DNA of 64,000 bases from Arachis hypogaea (taxonomy: Eukaryota > Streptophyta > Magnoliopsida > Fabales > Fabaceae), in contig NC_092044.1 in the NCBI RefSeq assembly GCF_003086295.3, positions 3,932,843 to 3,996,842 on the forward strand, read 5' to 3'. A program made the translations under genes and the position numbers. The notes under the pieces are model-generated. The model did not search any database. It saw nothing but the letters and a program-made list of their open reading frames with translations, and was not told the origin of the DNA. Shown here one piece after another: positions 41,601-53,475 of this stretch. Every line of letters begins with the position of its first letter. Positions within the stretch are counted from its first letter, which is position 1.

Positions 41601-44600
41601 TTCATTTAATCTCTTTGGCCAAGATTTTATTCATCTGAGTCATTATAATTATAGAGCTCAAACTTTTTACCGAGAGTTGACAGATTTCTTATTAATTAAT
41701 CATTAATTTTACAAGTATTTAAATGATACTCAATATCCATTCAACTAGCACCCTAGGGTATTAAGTGTCCGAAATTAAAGTATAATAAATACATTGTTAA
41801 TTACTATGAGTCTATGATAGTCGCAGGTAAAAAAAACTCTATTACTATGCTCATCTTGAGAATATTCTATTAACAAATATACAGTAATTATAACTATTAA
41901 AATTTTTTAAAGTGAGTCAGTTTAATGGTTATATCTTTATATATATACCATATATATAATTTAATAAATAAGATCTATTAATCTTCGTCTAATAAAAATT
42001 ATTATATATATATATATGATAAATCTCTGAATTTAATGACAGATAGATTTTTTTATAATAACCTTTTAATATAATAATAATAAATTATTTAATACATAAT
42101 TGATTAAATTATAGTCATATTATTAAATTTATTCCCAACACAATCAACTTTTAGCCTCTTTTCCTCTTTTCACCTTTTTTTATATCTTTTTTTTTCTATC
42201 TTCTTCTACTTCTCATATTTCTTTTATGTTTTATCCTTCTCTATTTATTTGTTTGTTTTATCTTTTGGTGAATTAAACAAAATTACGAAGAGGAAGAAGA
42301 AATAGACATGCATGAAAAAAAAACACAAAAATTCTTTATACAAAAATTTTATGATGATAAATACAATAATTTTTTAGAGATAAATACAATTTTTTGAAGA
42401 CAAAATTACGAAGAAAAAATAAAAATTTATTGGAAAATTTTTTTTACCACAATAAATATGTAAATTTTTAAGGTAAATACAACTCTTTGAATAGAAATAA
42501 ATTAAAGGATAACGGTAAACGACAAAATTTTACGATAATAAATATAAATTTTTTTTATTACCAAAAAAATATAAAATTTTTTTAATGTAAACACAGAACT
42601 TTTTGAAGAGAAACAATGAAAAATATAAAAATTTATTGACGAAAAAATATAAAAGCTTTTAAGATAAACAAAACTTTTCGAATAAACATATAGGAATAAA
42701 AAAGAATTGTTAGGAAAAACACAGAAAATTTTACAATGATAAAACACCAAAAATTTTTTAGGGTAAAACATAATTTTTTAAAGAGAAATAAAAGAAAAAG
42801 CAAATACGATTTTGCATTATGTAACTAATATTGATGTGTTATATAATTAAAATTTTCATATTTTTCTTCTTTGTTATTTAGTTAAGAAATCTGTAGAATT
42901 CAAAATAATTTATATTTTTTAACAAAAATTTCTGTATTTTTAATTTCTTAAATTCATTTTCTTCCTCCTCTTTTTCTTGTATCATTCTCTTAAAAAAAAA
43001 AAACAAGTAGAGAAAGAAAAAAGATAACAAACAAAGAAAAAAAATAGTAGGTAATTCACGCATATTATGTTAGTAGTGATTTTTTGTGAATTTGATAAAA
43101 AATTTGGTTAAAAAATAAGAGTAACCAACTTACCAACCAATTCCTTTAATTTTATGTACTTACCATTCAACCGTGATTTCTTAAAGATTTCACTAACTTT
43201 ACTTTGTTGTCTTATTCTAGTGTGGGACAAAATCCAAATCTATGTGCATCAACTTCATGCAACCCGCAAACAAATGATAAGAGAAAGAAAAAGAGTAATG
43301 CAGTTATTATAGTGGTAGCATTAATGGCAGGGATGTTGCTGCTTCTAGTGATTGCAGCAGTTATAATCTTTCGCCAAAGAAAGCCAAATGGTAATCTTTC
43401 GCCTCAAAGAGCAATACGGTTACTGTTGCTAACTGTCATTTACGATCTTTTTTATATAAACTTACGTGAGACAATTTCTGACTTCGCTAACTCCACATAA
43501 TATGTGATAGTGAATAACTGAAAATTATCATAAAAACCAGATGCTGCTAAGAACATTATTCTTGGGAAGCCCGGTAACTCAATTAATGGTTCTCAACTGG
43601 GATCAAAGCAACGTCAATATTCATTTAACGAAGTTGTTAAGATGACCAGCAGCTTTGATAGGGTTCTTGGTAGAGGTGGATTCGGAACAGTTTACTATGG
43701 CTCTATTGAGGATACTCAATTGGCTGTCAAAATGCTTTCCTTATCATCTGTGCAAGGATATCAACAATTTGTTGCAGAGGCAAGTGTTCAAAATATGAAT
43801 TAAAAAATAAAAACAAAAATGTCATATGTACACTAAAATTAATTATTAAAATTAATTATTAATATATTTATATATAAATATATATATAGTTTAATTTATT
43901 TTTAATATGTATTTTATACTGAAAGTAGTTAATTTTGATAACTAATTTTAGTATAATAATTTAACATAATTGTAAAAAAAATATAATAAGTGAAAGAAAT
44001 TTCTATTATTGCTATGTTTGACAAAAATAGAAGGTGATTTTTGAATGGCAGGTTAATCTCCTAATGAGAGTACATCACCGAAATCTGACCTCTCTTATTG
44101 GTTATTGCAATGAAGAAACTAATATAGGACTCATCTATGAATACATGAAAAATGGAAACTTGGATGAACATCTTTCAGGTGTGATCACAATTATTTCTAT
44201 TTTATTTGTATTATTATTATAAAAGTCTCTATAATTTTATTAAATTTAAAAATAAATTTTTATATTTTAAAATTTATAATTAATCTTATATTTTTAAAAG
44301 TTTTAATTAAGTTCTTTACCATAGTATATAGGATAAAGTATTTTTGTCATTATTTTATTTTTGACATCTGAAATGTCCTATTTTTGTTTTAAACCTTTTT
44401 ATTTCGTCTTATATTAATTTTCTAGTCAAAATTAATTTTTTTAAGAAAATATTCTTTTTTTCATTATGATTTTTCTTTATGTAGTGACAAAAATTGCAAT
44501 TATAGTAGTTATAGTAGTAGTTCTGGTGATTTGAAAGTAAAAATAGCAGAAAAATAAGAAAAATAAAAGAATAATAATAAAAAATATTTGTTTTAAAAAA

Positions 44601-45725
44601 ATTAATTTTAACTTAAAAATAAAATTAAAATAGAACGAAATAAAATATTTATAATAAAAATAATACGTTTTAAAAACGAAATTAAAATTTAAATAAAATA
44701 TTATGAATTAAAATAATACCTTTTTATAGAATATAACTAAGAATATTATTTTTTTTTTATTCATATTATTCAACAAATACATGTCACAAACTTTTAACAT
44801 GTGAAATCTGTTACTCTCTTTTTTTTATTATTATTTTACAGGAGAAAACAATAGGAAAAAGTCCTTGAATTGGAAAGATAGACTTCAAATAGCATTGGAT
44901 GCAGCCCAAGGTCAGTAAGAAACATAATTAATGAATATGCAAATTTCGTCCCTATATATTTGTTCTTAACTTAACTATCTATGCATGATTGAAAATTAAA
45001 TTCAGGATTGGAATATTTGCATAATGGCTGTAAGCCACCTATAATCCACAGAGATATAAAATGCACAAATATTCTATTAGATGAAAACTTCCATGCCAAA
45101 CTTGCTGATTTTGGATTATCCAAATGCTTTGCGGCTGATGGCGACACACATGTGTGGACAATTGCGGCCGGAACTCCAGGCTATTTAGATCCTGAGTATG
45201 TATTAATTTCAATGATATCATTATCCATCACTTTGATTATTGAAAGAAATTTTGATGAGAGAATGAAAAATTAACTAACCAAATTATTATTCGATTCGCC
45301 ATGCTAGGTATACGATATCAAATATATTGACAGAGAAAAGTGATGTGTATAGTTTTGGAGTAGTTCTTTTAAGGATAATCACAGGTCAACCGGTGATAAT
45401 AAGAATGGAAGACACGACTCATCATATAAGTCAGCGAGTTAACTCTATGGTTGCTGAAGGGGATATAACAAAAATTGTTGACTCAAGGTTACAAGGAGAT
45501 TTTGACAATAACTCTGCATGGAGAACAGTTGAAATAGCAATGGCCTCTGTGTCTTCTATTTCGGTAGAAAGGCCATACATGAGTGATATAGTGAAAGAAC
45601 TAAAGGAGTGTTTGGCTGTAGAGTTAACTCAAAAACATAATAGTTGTGACTTTCAAAATGAAGATTTAATTGGGCAGGTTAGTTTGAACTTGATTAGTAC
45701 TGATATCAACCCCATAGTTAGGTAG
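35645..45725 (+). CDS. Malectin-like/LRR receptor Ser/Thr kinase, complete, 13 exons
   Basis: A plasma-membrane receptor kinase of the LRR-I (malectin-like) type, related by domain order to Arabidopsis IOS1/FRK1-type kinases in defence and stress signalling; the ligand is unknown. Exons: 35645-35735, 36644-37190, 38552-39033, 39143-39284, 39395-39466, 39734-39805, 39887-39967, 43221-43390, 43541-43779, 44052-44178, 44842-44910, 45006-45195, 45308-45725. They total 2700 nt, 899 residues. Order: signal peptide (about 1-25, ending in VLGQD), malectin-like domain (about 31-380), LRRs encoded partly by two 72-nt exons (about 400-495), transmembrane helix (about 523-546), kinase with GRGGFG (about 596-601), Lys 616, HRD (712-714), DFG (732-734) and G-T-P-G-Y-L-D-P-E. 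An Arg precedes the catalytic Asp, so it is an RD kinase. Intron 9 uses a GC donor; intron 7 is 3.25 kb. A TATA box lies 60 bp before the ATG; a second ATG follows directly. Confidence 0.93.
39968..43220 (+). other. Large AT-rich intron 7 of the receptor kinase gene
   Basis: 3.25 kb between the last LRR exon and the transmembrane exon. It is far longer than the corresponding intron of the paralog at the right edge (about 210 bp, 62480-62689). It contains AT-rich tracts and a stretch at about 42300-42780 with repeated similar phrases (AAAATTTTTTA and AAAACACAGAAAATTTTAC types). No coding homology or terminal repeats were identified; an old, unrecognised insertion is possible. Confidence 0.6.
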
Positions 45726-46254
45726 GTTCATAGTTCATTCCCAATTAATGGAAATAAAATAGATTGGGAATTTATGTTGCATTTTAAGTTCAGTTTGTTG
45801 TAATAACGTGTTTTATACATTCAAGCTAGCTAGCTAGCAAGCTAGCTATTTTGTCTTTTAATTTGTTGTTTTGTATTTTCTTATATATAACAAGATCTGT
45901 TATATTCAGTTATCATCAAATAATTAAGTTTGTATCTTTTAGCGAGACTATCATAATCATTTATCTAATAATTGTACTGAAAGAAGAAAAATTATATAGG
46001 GTTATGTTAAGTGTACACTAAAATCAGCTACTAAAGTTAGCTACCAGTAGAATAAAATACATGCTAGAATATAAATATACATTGAAAATAAATTAAACTA
46101 TACATATATTTATACACAAATACATTTGTGGCTGATTTTGGTATACAAATAACATTTTTCAATTATATATACTAGTACTTCTAGTATGTAGCATGACTAA
46201 ATTAAATATTGGTGTTCATTATTGGCATCGCCGCAGCCAAGAATTGGCATGTAT

Positions 46255-46395
46255 AGCAGTTTGATATCAACACAGCTTTTTCTCTTGATGGAGATTTAGA
46301 GGAGAAGGTATATAGTATATACCATAATGCTTTCTTGAGGTTTCTAAACCTGGTTTAGTGTTTAAATTGAAAAAATCCTATGATTGTTTTGTACA
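46255..46395 (+). pseudogene. Short copia reverse transcriptase relic
   Basis: Reads DINTAFSLDGDLEEKVY (compare the copia motif L-D-V-K-N-A-F-L-N-G-E-L-E-E-K-V-F) and then, in another frame, LEVSKPGLVFKLKKSYDCF (compare K-P-G-L-V-C-K-L-K-K-S-L-Y-G-L). Only about 140 bp remain and there is no nearby LTR, so it is an isolated relic of an RT domain. Confidence 0.7.
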
Positions 46396-47880
46396 GCGAA
46401 CATTAGCCCCGCCCCCTCCACATTTTTTTTCCCAAATTTTTTTTTAAACCTTCATATAACAATAATCTTATGTAAAATGTTAAGCCTCTCTCCTAATTGT
46501 AGTCTTAAGAAGTGTGTGCTTTTCTTTTAACTAAAAACGTTAGATAATCAATACTTTTTATCTTTTATTTATTTTATATTTGAACTAATATTATTAATCA
46601 ATTTTATTATTTTTTTTATTAAAAATATTAACATTCTCTTTTTTAAAAAATTTTTACGTTCCCCCAACGATATTGGAGTGATGCAGCCACTTTACTTTGC
46701 ATTTATTTTTTATTTCATTTCTATTTTTATTTTGTTCGACTGAAGTCGAATCATGATTAAATCGATTTAATTAAATATAACATAAATTTATTAAAAATTT
46801 AAAATGGCATATATTGTGAGATAAGGTAAAGAGCAATTAAAATATTGTATGAACTAAAATTGGTCCAAGCTTGATTTTTTCGTTTAAGTTTTTTAATCTT
46901 TATGTATATATCACACATTAGCAATAGAACTTCTAAACCTGCTCAAACAATATCAATTTCAGATATAATAACAGAAGATAATTATTCATGATAGACAATC
47001 AAAATTTGAGGCCACAAATTTTAGTATGGTGCAAGGAAGAAAAAAAAATCAGTAATTTGAACAAAAAAAAGACTAATAATTAACTAGTCTCAACCCGTAA
47101 AAAAAAGGCCAATAAAAATATTATATTACTAAAAAAAATACAAAATATATAATCTATCTCTCCAATAAAAACCTATAGAAAAAAGTAAAGTCATATATAA
47201 TACAATTTCAAAAAAAAAAAAGGGAGAGAACTCTAGTATCAAAAATAAAATTCCAAAAACAATTCTCGTCGCTTCGTCACTTAAAAATTCCACATTTTTA
47301 CCGAGGTGCATTGTGTCTGGTATCTGAAAAAATAGATAATAACCACGAGTGAAAGCCCAAAAATTTTTAATAGGATAAAAATTTTAAATAATGGCTACAT
47401 AAAAAAACATAAATCCTCTAAGTAATATATCTTGATCTTCACATCAACAGGAATTTAAGTCTAGAGTCTTCACTAATTCGTACAAGGTAAATTTTATTAA
47501 AGTAAGAGTACTTCAAACTACCATTAATCTTCCATTCTCAACTGTTATCATCATTATTTTCAGACTCAAATCTTTTAATGAGATCAAACACAAACAACGA
47601 TTAATACAAAACAATCACAAATAAAAAACAATTATATCAAATAATACAATTAGCAGTATCTAAATTTTTACAATTTTTTATCTCTTTTTTTATAATTGCT
47701 TTCATTATTTTAATTTGTATTTGCACAACCATCAATATAATTGTGAGAAAGACTTAAGTCAATATCTTTTATTCTGTCACAATCCGTTACTATTTCTTTT
47801 CGTCTTTCTATTTGTAAAAGAGAAAAAAAATATATAAATACCTTGAAACTTTCACTCAGAAAGGTCAAGGTAAGTTCAGG
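46396..47880. other. AT-rich spacer, nothing recognised
   Basis: No gene, RNA or terminal repeats were recognised. Short open frames here have low-complexity, Phe/Ile-rich translations typical of AT-rich DNA. Confidence 0.5.
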
Positions 47881-47884
47881 ACGA

Positions 47885-47962
47885 TGGAGAAATTTGACTA
47901 TAAGCATGTGTTGCTGAAAATTCTGATGTTCCTAATATTAAAAAGATTGTAATAGTGACAAT
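47885..47962 (+). pseudogene. Short NB-ARC relic of the NB-LRR family
   Basis: About 75 bp aligns with 54980-55045 of the NB-LRR gene: AAATTTGA, then ATGTGTTGCTGAAAATTCTG, then a G-T-T-x-x-T-A-A-T block and GACAATA. This corresponds to the region just after the P-loop (E-N-S-D and following residues). No flanking NB-ARC motifs were seen, so only a sliver of a third copy remains. Confidence 0.6.
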
Positions 47963-48088
47963 AATTTGTAGTTCTTGTGCAAGAACACGATCAATAAAGA
48001 TGTAATTTACACTACTATTACTCATGAATACGACGAAATTATTCAAAATTAAAAGTCGTACATTAATTAATATTTTATTTCTTTGAAT

Positions 48089-49147
48089 AGGAGTGAGCAC
48101 GAATTGTGGGTACTGGTTATCCGTCTGAATTTGAATTAAACTAATTAAATTAGTTATAAAATTAATGGGTAATTGGGTCCAATGCAAACCGTATTAATGG
48201 ACTAAATACCCATTTTGGTCCCTGAGATTCACGCGATTACTCATTTTGGTATTTGAAATTCAAAATTACCTATAATGATCCTTCAGATTCAAGTTTAGGC
48301 ACCAATGTGGTCCCTCGATTTTTTTCGGTGATGATTAGGCTAACGGAGTGCTCAGATGACACCCTTCCTACCACATTGGATGATGGTAAATGACGTTGTT
48401 TATCCTTGGCACCCAAACAAGTTAGAAATATCATCGTTTTGTATATAAAGGGAAAAGAAACGATGGAGACACAAAATAAAGTATTCGTCTTCTTCTCTAC
48501 CTCTACTATTCTTCGTTTCTAACTTGTTTGGACGCCAAAAGTAAACAATGTCGTTTACTCGTCATCCAGCGTGGCAAGGAGGGTGCAATCTCAGCACGGA
48601 AAGAATTGAGGGACTATATTAGTGCCTGGACTTGAATATGGAGGACCAACATAGGTAATTTTGAATTTCAGGGATCAAAACAAGTAATCGCGTGAATCTC
48701 AGGGACCAAAATGGGGATTTACTCCGTATTAATGACTCTCTCTAATAATTGATTAATTGGTTTGGATAACGGTTCTGGGAGTATGAAACCCAAATTAACT
48801 TATAGACCCGACTATATATTAATTAAATAAAAAAATAAAAATTTAAAAAATATATATATTTTAATATGTTTGGATTTTAGTGTCTTTAGTGTTTAATATA
48901 TTTAAATTTTAATATCTTTAATTTTTAATGTAGTTAGTGTTTAATATATTTGGATTATTTCTATTAATATTACATGTTTATTGTATTTTCAGAATTTTTA
49001 AGATAACAATTTTAAATTTTTTTATTTTTTTTTTAGCATACACACAAAAAACTATAAATCTAAACTAAATCAAACCAATTACAAATCAAGTAATTTAGTT
49101 CTAATTGCACTTTAAATTTGAACTAACTCGACCCATACCCACCCTTA
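48089..49147. mobile_element. Possible hAT-like element hosting the foldback MITE
   Basis: The outer ends are imperfect inverted repeats: TAGGAGTGAGCA at 48089 and, on the opposite strand at the right end, TAAGGGTGGGTA (8 of 12 match). Flanking 8-bp sequences agree at about 5 of 8 positions. The inner sequence has repeated phrases of the type found in hAT MITEs. The 527-bp foldback element sits inside. The call is tentative because the ends are degraded. Confidence 0.35.
48199..48725. mobile_element. Foldback (long inverted repeat) MITE, probably Mutator-like
   Basis: 527 bp made almost entirely of two inverted arms. Left: GGACTAAATACCCATTTTGG at 48199. Right end on the opposite strand: GGAGTAAATCCCCATTTTGG. 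The arms continue to pair through CCCTGAGATTCACGCGATTA and on to CCAAACAAGTTAGAAA, about 240 bp in each arm, with a loop of about 60-80 bp. It is flanked by a perfect 8-bp duplication, GTATTAAT (48191-48198 and 48726-48733). Long arms plus an 8-bp duplication suggest a Mutator-like nonautonomous element. No protein is encoded. Confidence 0.9.
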
Positions 49148-49415
49148 CTTTTGAGACGGTTGCTCTACAGCGATTCGGCGAATGTAAATTTTCTTAGGCA
49201 TTTTTGGTTTATTTTTTAATACATAATAGAATTTGAGTCGAAAATCTAAAAAAAAAAAAAACAAGAAGACAAAACTAATTATTCTAATAAAGTGAATTAT
49301 CCTTAGTTAATACATTTTAAATTTAGTCTATAAATTCACCATAAGTATTTTATCTACACTCAGACCGATAAAATGATAAATCTTTGAAAGAAACAATCCT
49401 TATTATTAGATTTTA
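49148..49415. other. AT-rich spacer, nothing recognised
   Basis: Short AT-rich stretch between the foldback host element and the Helitron candidate. No feature seen. Confidence 0.5.
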
Positions 49416-50768
49416 CGAGTGTAATTACCCGTGCTATGCACGTGATAAGATTGAAATTATAATTTTAAATTATTTTTTAAAATTAATTTAAATTATAATA
49501 ATTTAATTAATAAAAAATTAATATGTTATGCATTGTTTGTTTTTTTAAAATTTACTATTAATTAGATTAACTTTAAAATAGTTATTAATCGATTTTAATA
49601 ATCTACTTTCTTTAATAAATCAGACATATATACTGAATGTGATAATAAATAATATAGTAATAGTTAAATCTACCCACAAACATATTGACTATTATCACAC
49701 TCTAAAACAAATTAAATATAAAGGCTATTAGCACGCACTTATAAATTATAAAATCGCACTGTCTTTAATTCGTGCAAGGGTTTATTTATCAAATAAACTT
49801 AAAAAACAAACAAAAAATATTTATAAAATGGACCTAGCATCACTTGAAAGAATCATGGAAAATAATTAATTCACATTATCATCCATAAGAACTATTTCTA
49901 TGTAAGTTGGGTTGTTCTTGTCAAATTTGGATGAGACTTTTCATAACCTTATAATTCTTGCCTTTATTTTTCAAACTTTTTCATTACAAAATTTATCATA
50001 GGTAATACTGTTGATAGAATCGTAGTTAGTATCCTTTAGGTATGCAAAAATAATAAACAGAAGAAGTTCTATGTCTGAGGTACGAATTTTCTAGATGATA
50101 AATAATGGTAACAATTCACTATTAATCCTTATATATATACACACACTAATTATACACGTTAATAGTTAACAAATATTTTAAATGGAGATACTTACTCAAT
50201 ATATATGTTATCGATATTAATTATATGCCAATATTTTTAGGAAAGAGATAAAAGAGGAGATATATAAATATATATAATATTATTGCTATAGGAAGCATAT
50301 ATAAATTGCTACATTTTTTTATTATGTTATACAACTTAAAATTATACTATAATGTTATTATTAATGCTAGATACTTGCTATAATTATATCAAATTTAATT
50401 ATGAATCTAAATAAATAAAATAGATAACATTCAATATTATTTTTTTTTACATTCAATATTATTGTAAATATAAAAAGTAAAATAATTAATGAAAAAATAT
50501 GAGCAGAAAATAAAACATATTAATTAAAATTCAATTTGTTATCTAATTAATCTTGTGTCCATACGACATAACTTTACAAAAATATTATGAATCACAACCT
50601 TTTTTATTTTACAAAAAAGAAAAACACTATATGTAACCTTTAGTAGTACAAAAAATAATTATAAAAATTAATTATTGATATTGATATTAATCATAATTGA
50701 TTATTAATACTCTAATTTTTTAAAATATATTTTAGCTTTTTAAAATATAATACATGTACAGTGTAGAC

Positions 50769-50830
<62 letters not shown>
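50769..50830. repeat. (TTA)n microsatellite
   Basis: About 20 uninterrupted ATT/TTA triplets. Likely length-polymorphic; it lies within the Helitron candidate. Confidence 0.95.
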
Positions 50831-51604
50831 CCACTAATTGATATCAAATTAAATGGGTCACTATTAATGTGTGCATCAATTATCTCCTAATAAAATTATT
50901 GCACTTGAATGAGAATTAGAACTATATCAATTGATATAATTAGAATGATTAAAAATATTGATGATTTATAAGTAGTTTAATAATGCATTAAATATTAATT
51001 TGATATAATTATAATGAAGATATTTTTTTAAATTAATGTAATCATGCATTATTCATGAGCTAATTGTAATATAATTAAAATAAATTTATTTGAGAAAAAA
51101 ATTTATGTATAATTTTTAGAAATTATAATAATTTTTTATTTATATATACGTATATATTAATTTTGTTAAATAATTCTATATATATATATATATATCTTAA
51201 AAATATTTAAATCACATGTATTAATTTTTTTTGTTATAATTATTTCATTTCGTGCAATAATATTTTTTATAATATTATTGCTATATATGAAGCAGCTTTA
51301 TATTACTATAATTATATCAAATTTAATTATGACTGTAAATAAATAAAATAGGAAACAATCAAAACTAATTTTTTTATAGTCAAAATTTACTGTAAATATA
51401 AAAAATAAAATCACTAATGATTAAAAATTTGAGTAGAAAATAAAATTCATAAGCTAAATTCAATTTGTTAACTAATTAATTTTATGTCCATATAATATTA
51501 TTATTATTATATATTGATTAAAACTGTGAATACATACGAATAAAATTATTACATACAAATGAGAATTAGAACTATATCAATTATATTAATTATATAAATT
51601 CAAA

Positions 51605-51605
<1 letters not shown>

Positions 51606-51655
<50 letters not shown>

Positions 51656-51656
51656 G
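51606..51656. repeat. Second (TTA)n microsatellite
   Basis: About 16 uninterrupted TTA/ATT triplets, a second tract in the same element. Its presence and unit resemble the tract at 50769, which may reflect an internal duplication. Confidence 0.95.
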
Positions 51657-52767
51657 AGTAATGATGATAATTCATGTGATAATGAATATTACCTATAAAA
51701 CATCTAAAATTAAATAATATTCAAGTATAATTATGTGACAATTATAATTCAAAAATTACTGTACATGAAGTCACGTGAATTATTATTATAATTGATATAA
51801 TAATTACTATAATTACTACATATTCTCAATCTTATCGGTTGTATCAATTTAACTATATCGATTATATTCAAATTAGTAGTTAATTATTTTTATGAAAATT
51901 TTTGCTATAATTAGGTTATACTTATGAGATTATCTTGTATTAATCGTTATAATTAATTTAATAAAGATATTTATTAAGTGTATGTGTTATCTATATTAAT
52001 TATATGCCAATATTTATAAGAATGAGTTTAAAAAAGTGATATATAAATATATATAATATTATTGTTATATAAAAAATAGATTTAAATAATATATTAAATA
52101 TTAATTTGATATAATTATAATAACCTAAAATATTATAATCATACATTATTTATGAGCTAATTATAATGTAATTAAATGGATAATATTATTCTATATTATT
52201 TATTTACCGTCATGGTTTGATTTGATTGTTTTCTAGTTTATTTACTTACATAAATGATTAAAATATATAACATAACTATCGTAATTAGTATAATTTTATA
52301 ATATAATTATAATTAACATATTTTATCATGATTTGATATAATTATAATGAAAAAAGTTTTCTAAAATAATATAATCATACATTATTTATGAGCTAATTAT
52401 AATACAATTAAAGATATTATTATATCATAATGTCTACTTACTATATTAATATAATATCAAAAGATACATGTTTCATTATTTTTTATAGATAAAATCGATT
52501 TTTATTTGCGACTAAATTGTGTTCAGGTCAACGAAAACTATATGTTTAGATAGAGATTTTTTGTCAAATATAATAAAAATACAAATAAAGAAATAAAGGA
52601 TAAAAATAAACTTAAATAATATATCTGACATTACTTCATTTTATTAATTATTAAATTATTTAAAAATAGTACATCTACGAAAAATACTCATAATATATAA
52701 ATCGAGGTAATAATTTAAAATTTTTTAATTATAATTTAATCAAATACTAATATTAAAACCAAATTAC

Positions 52768-53475
52768 TTAAACAATATAGAGTCATTCTCGTAACGATAA
52801 CCAACTGAAATAACATCGTAAATATCAACATTTAGAATTCATGCAAATTCAAACCATCCTCTTGTTAAATAAGCTTCATCATCCGCTATCTATGTAATGC
52901 GGTAAGGTATAGAATTGCCACACCGAGAAACCAAACTAATCCTTATTCCTCTCAATGGCATTGCATGCATGCAAAAGAAAGCTGGTAATTTCTGAAAAAA
53001 ATCACAATATGTTATAAAATTATTCTAATAATGAACAACTTAAAATAAGAAAATTTAAATATATTACCAATCGTTGAAATTGCATATCCGAGTTTGTCAC
53101 GAATTTAGCAAAACTGAACTTAAACTGAGAGAATTCAATCTCATTATGTGCTCCACTTTGAAGATTTTCGGGCAGACGTAAAAAGCGTGGAGGGGATGGA
53201 ACTTGAACTTGCCCTATAAAATTCCGTGAATGCAATTCCTCAATAAAAAATCGAGCTCCTTCCAAGAAAGCTAACTTTAACCACATTCCATTAGGTTGGT
53301 CATAATAGGTGAGTAGATCCAATCATCCTTCGGTAAAGTAGAGATTATTGCCCCTTCTTTGAACGCTTACATCCATGTAGTTGGAACTTGAATCAGTGAA
53401 GACAACTCGATAAGGTATTTCAAGGATGTGATGTATTGTAAACGATTGTGGTAAAAAACAATTGAACTGGAACAT
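52768..53475 (-). pseudogene. B3-domain protein pseudogene, two B3-like domains
   Basis: Two exons on the minus strand: 53475 down to 53068 and 52991 down to 52768, with GT-AG sites and a short AT-rich intron. The first B3-like domain has F-L-P near its start, IPYRVVFTDSSSNYMDVSV, then NLYFTEG followed by TGA where Trp is expected, and LAFLEGARFFIEEL. The second has LPAFFCMHAMPLRGIRISLV, NSIPYRIT then TAG, AYLTRGWFEFA then TGA, and DVISVGYRYEN. Both follow the B3 pattern (L-P/F near the start, G-W..F, G-D/D-V near the end). All three in-frame stops could come from C-to-T or G-to-A changes (TGG, CAG and CAA or CGA as likely ancestors). B3 proteins are plant DNA-binding regulators; this copy is dead and lies inside the Helitron candidate. 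Confidence 0.65.

Noticed and set aside
42502..42771. Possible small minus-strand gene with a Phe/Tyr-rich product.
   Set aside because: Low-complexity translation of AT-rich intron DNA, with no conserved motif or promoter.
43780..43800. Frameshift or missing donor in the receptor kinase exon 9.
   Set aside because: A GC donor with a good consensus (GCAAGT) keeps the frame and is shared by the paralog, so the gene is intact.
50769..51656. CRISPR-like repeats.
   Set aside because: They are pure TTA microsatellites and diverged AT-rich repeats in a plant nuclear genome, without unique spacers of regular size.
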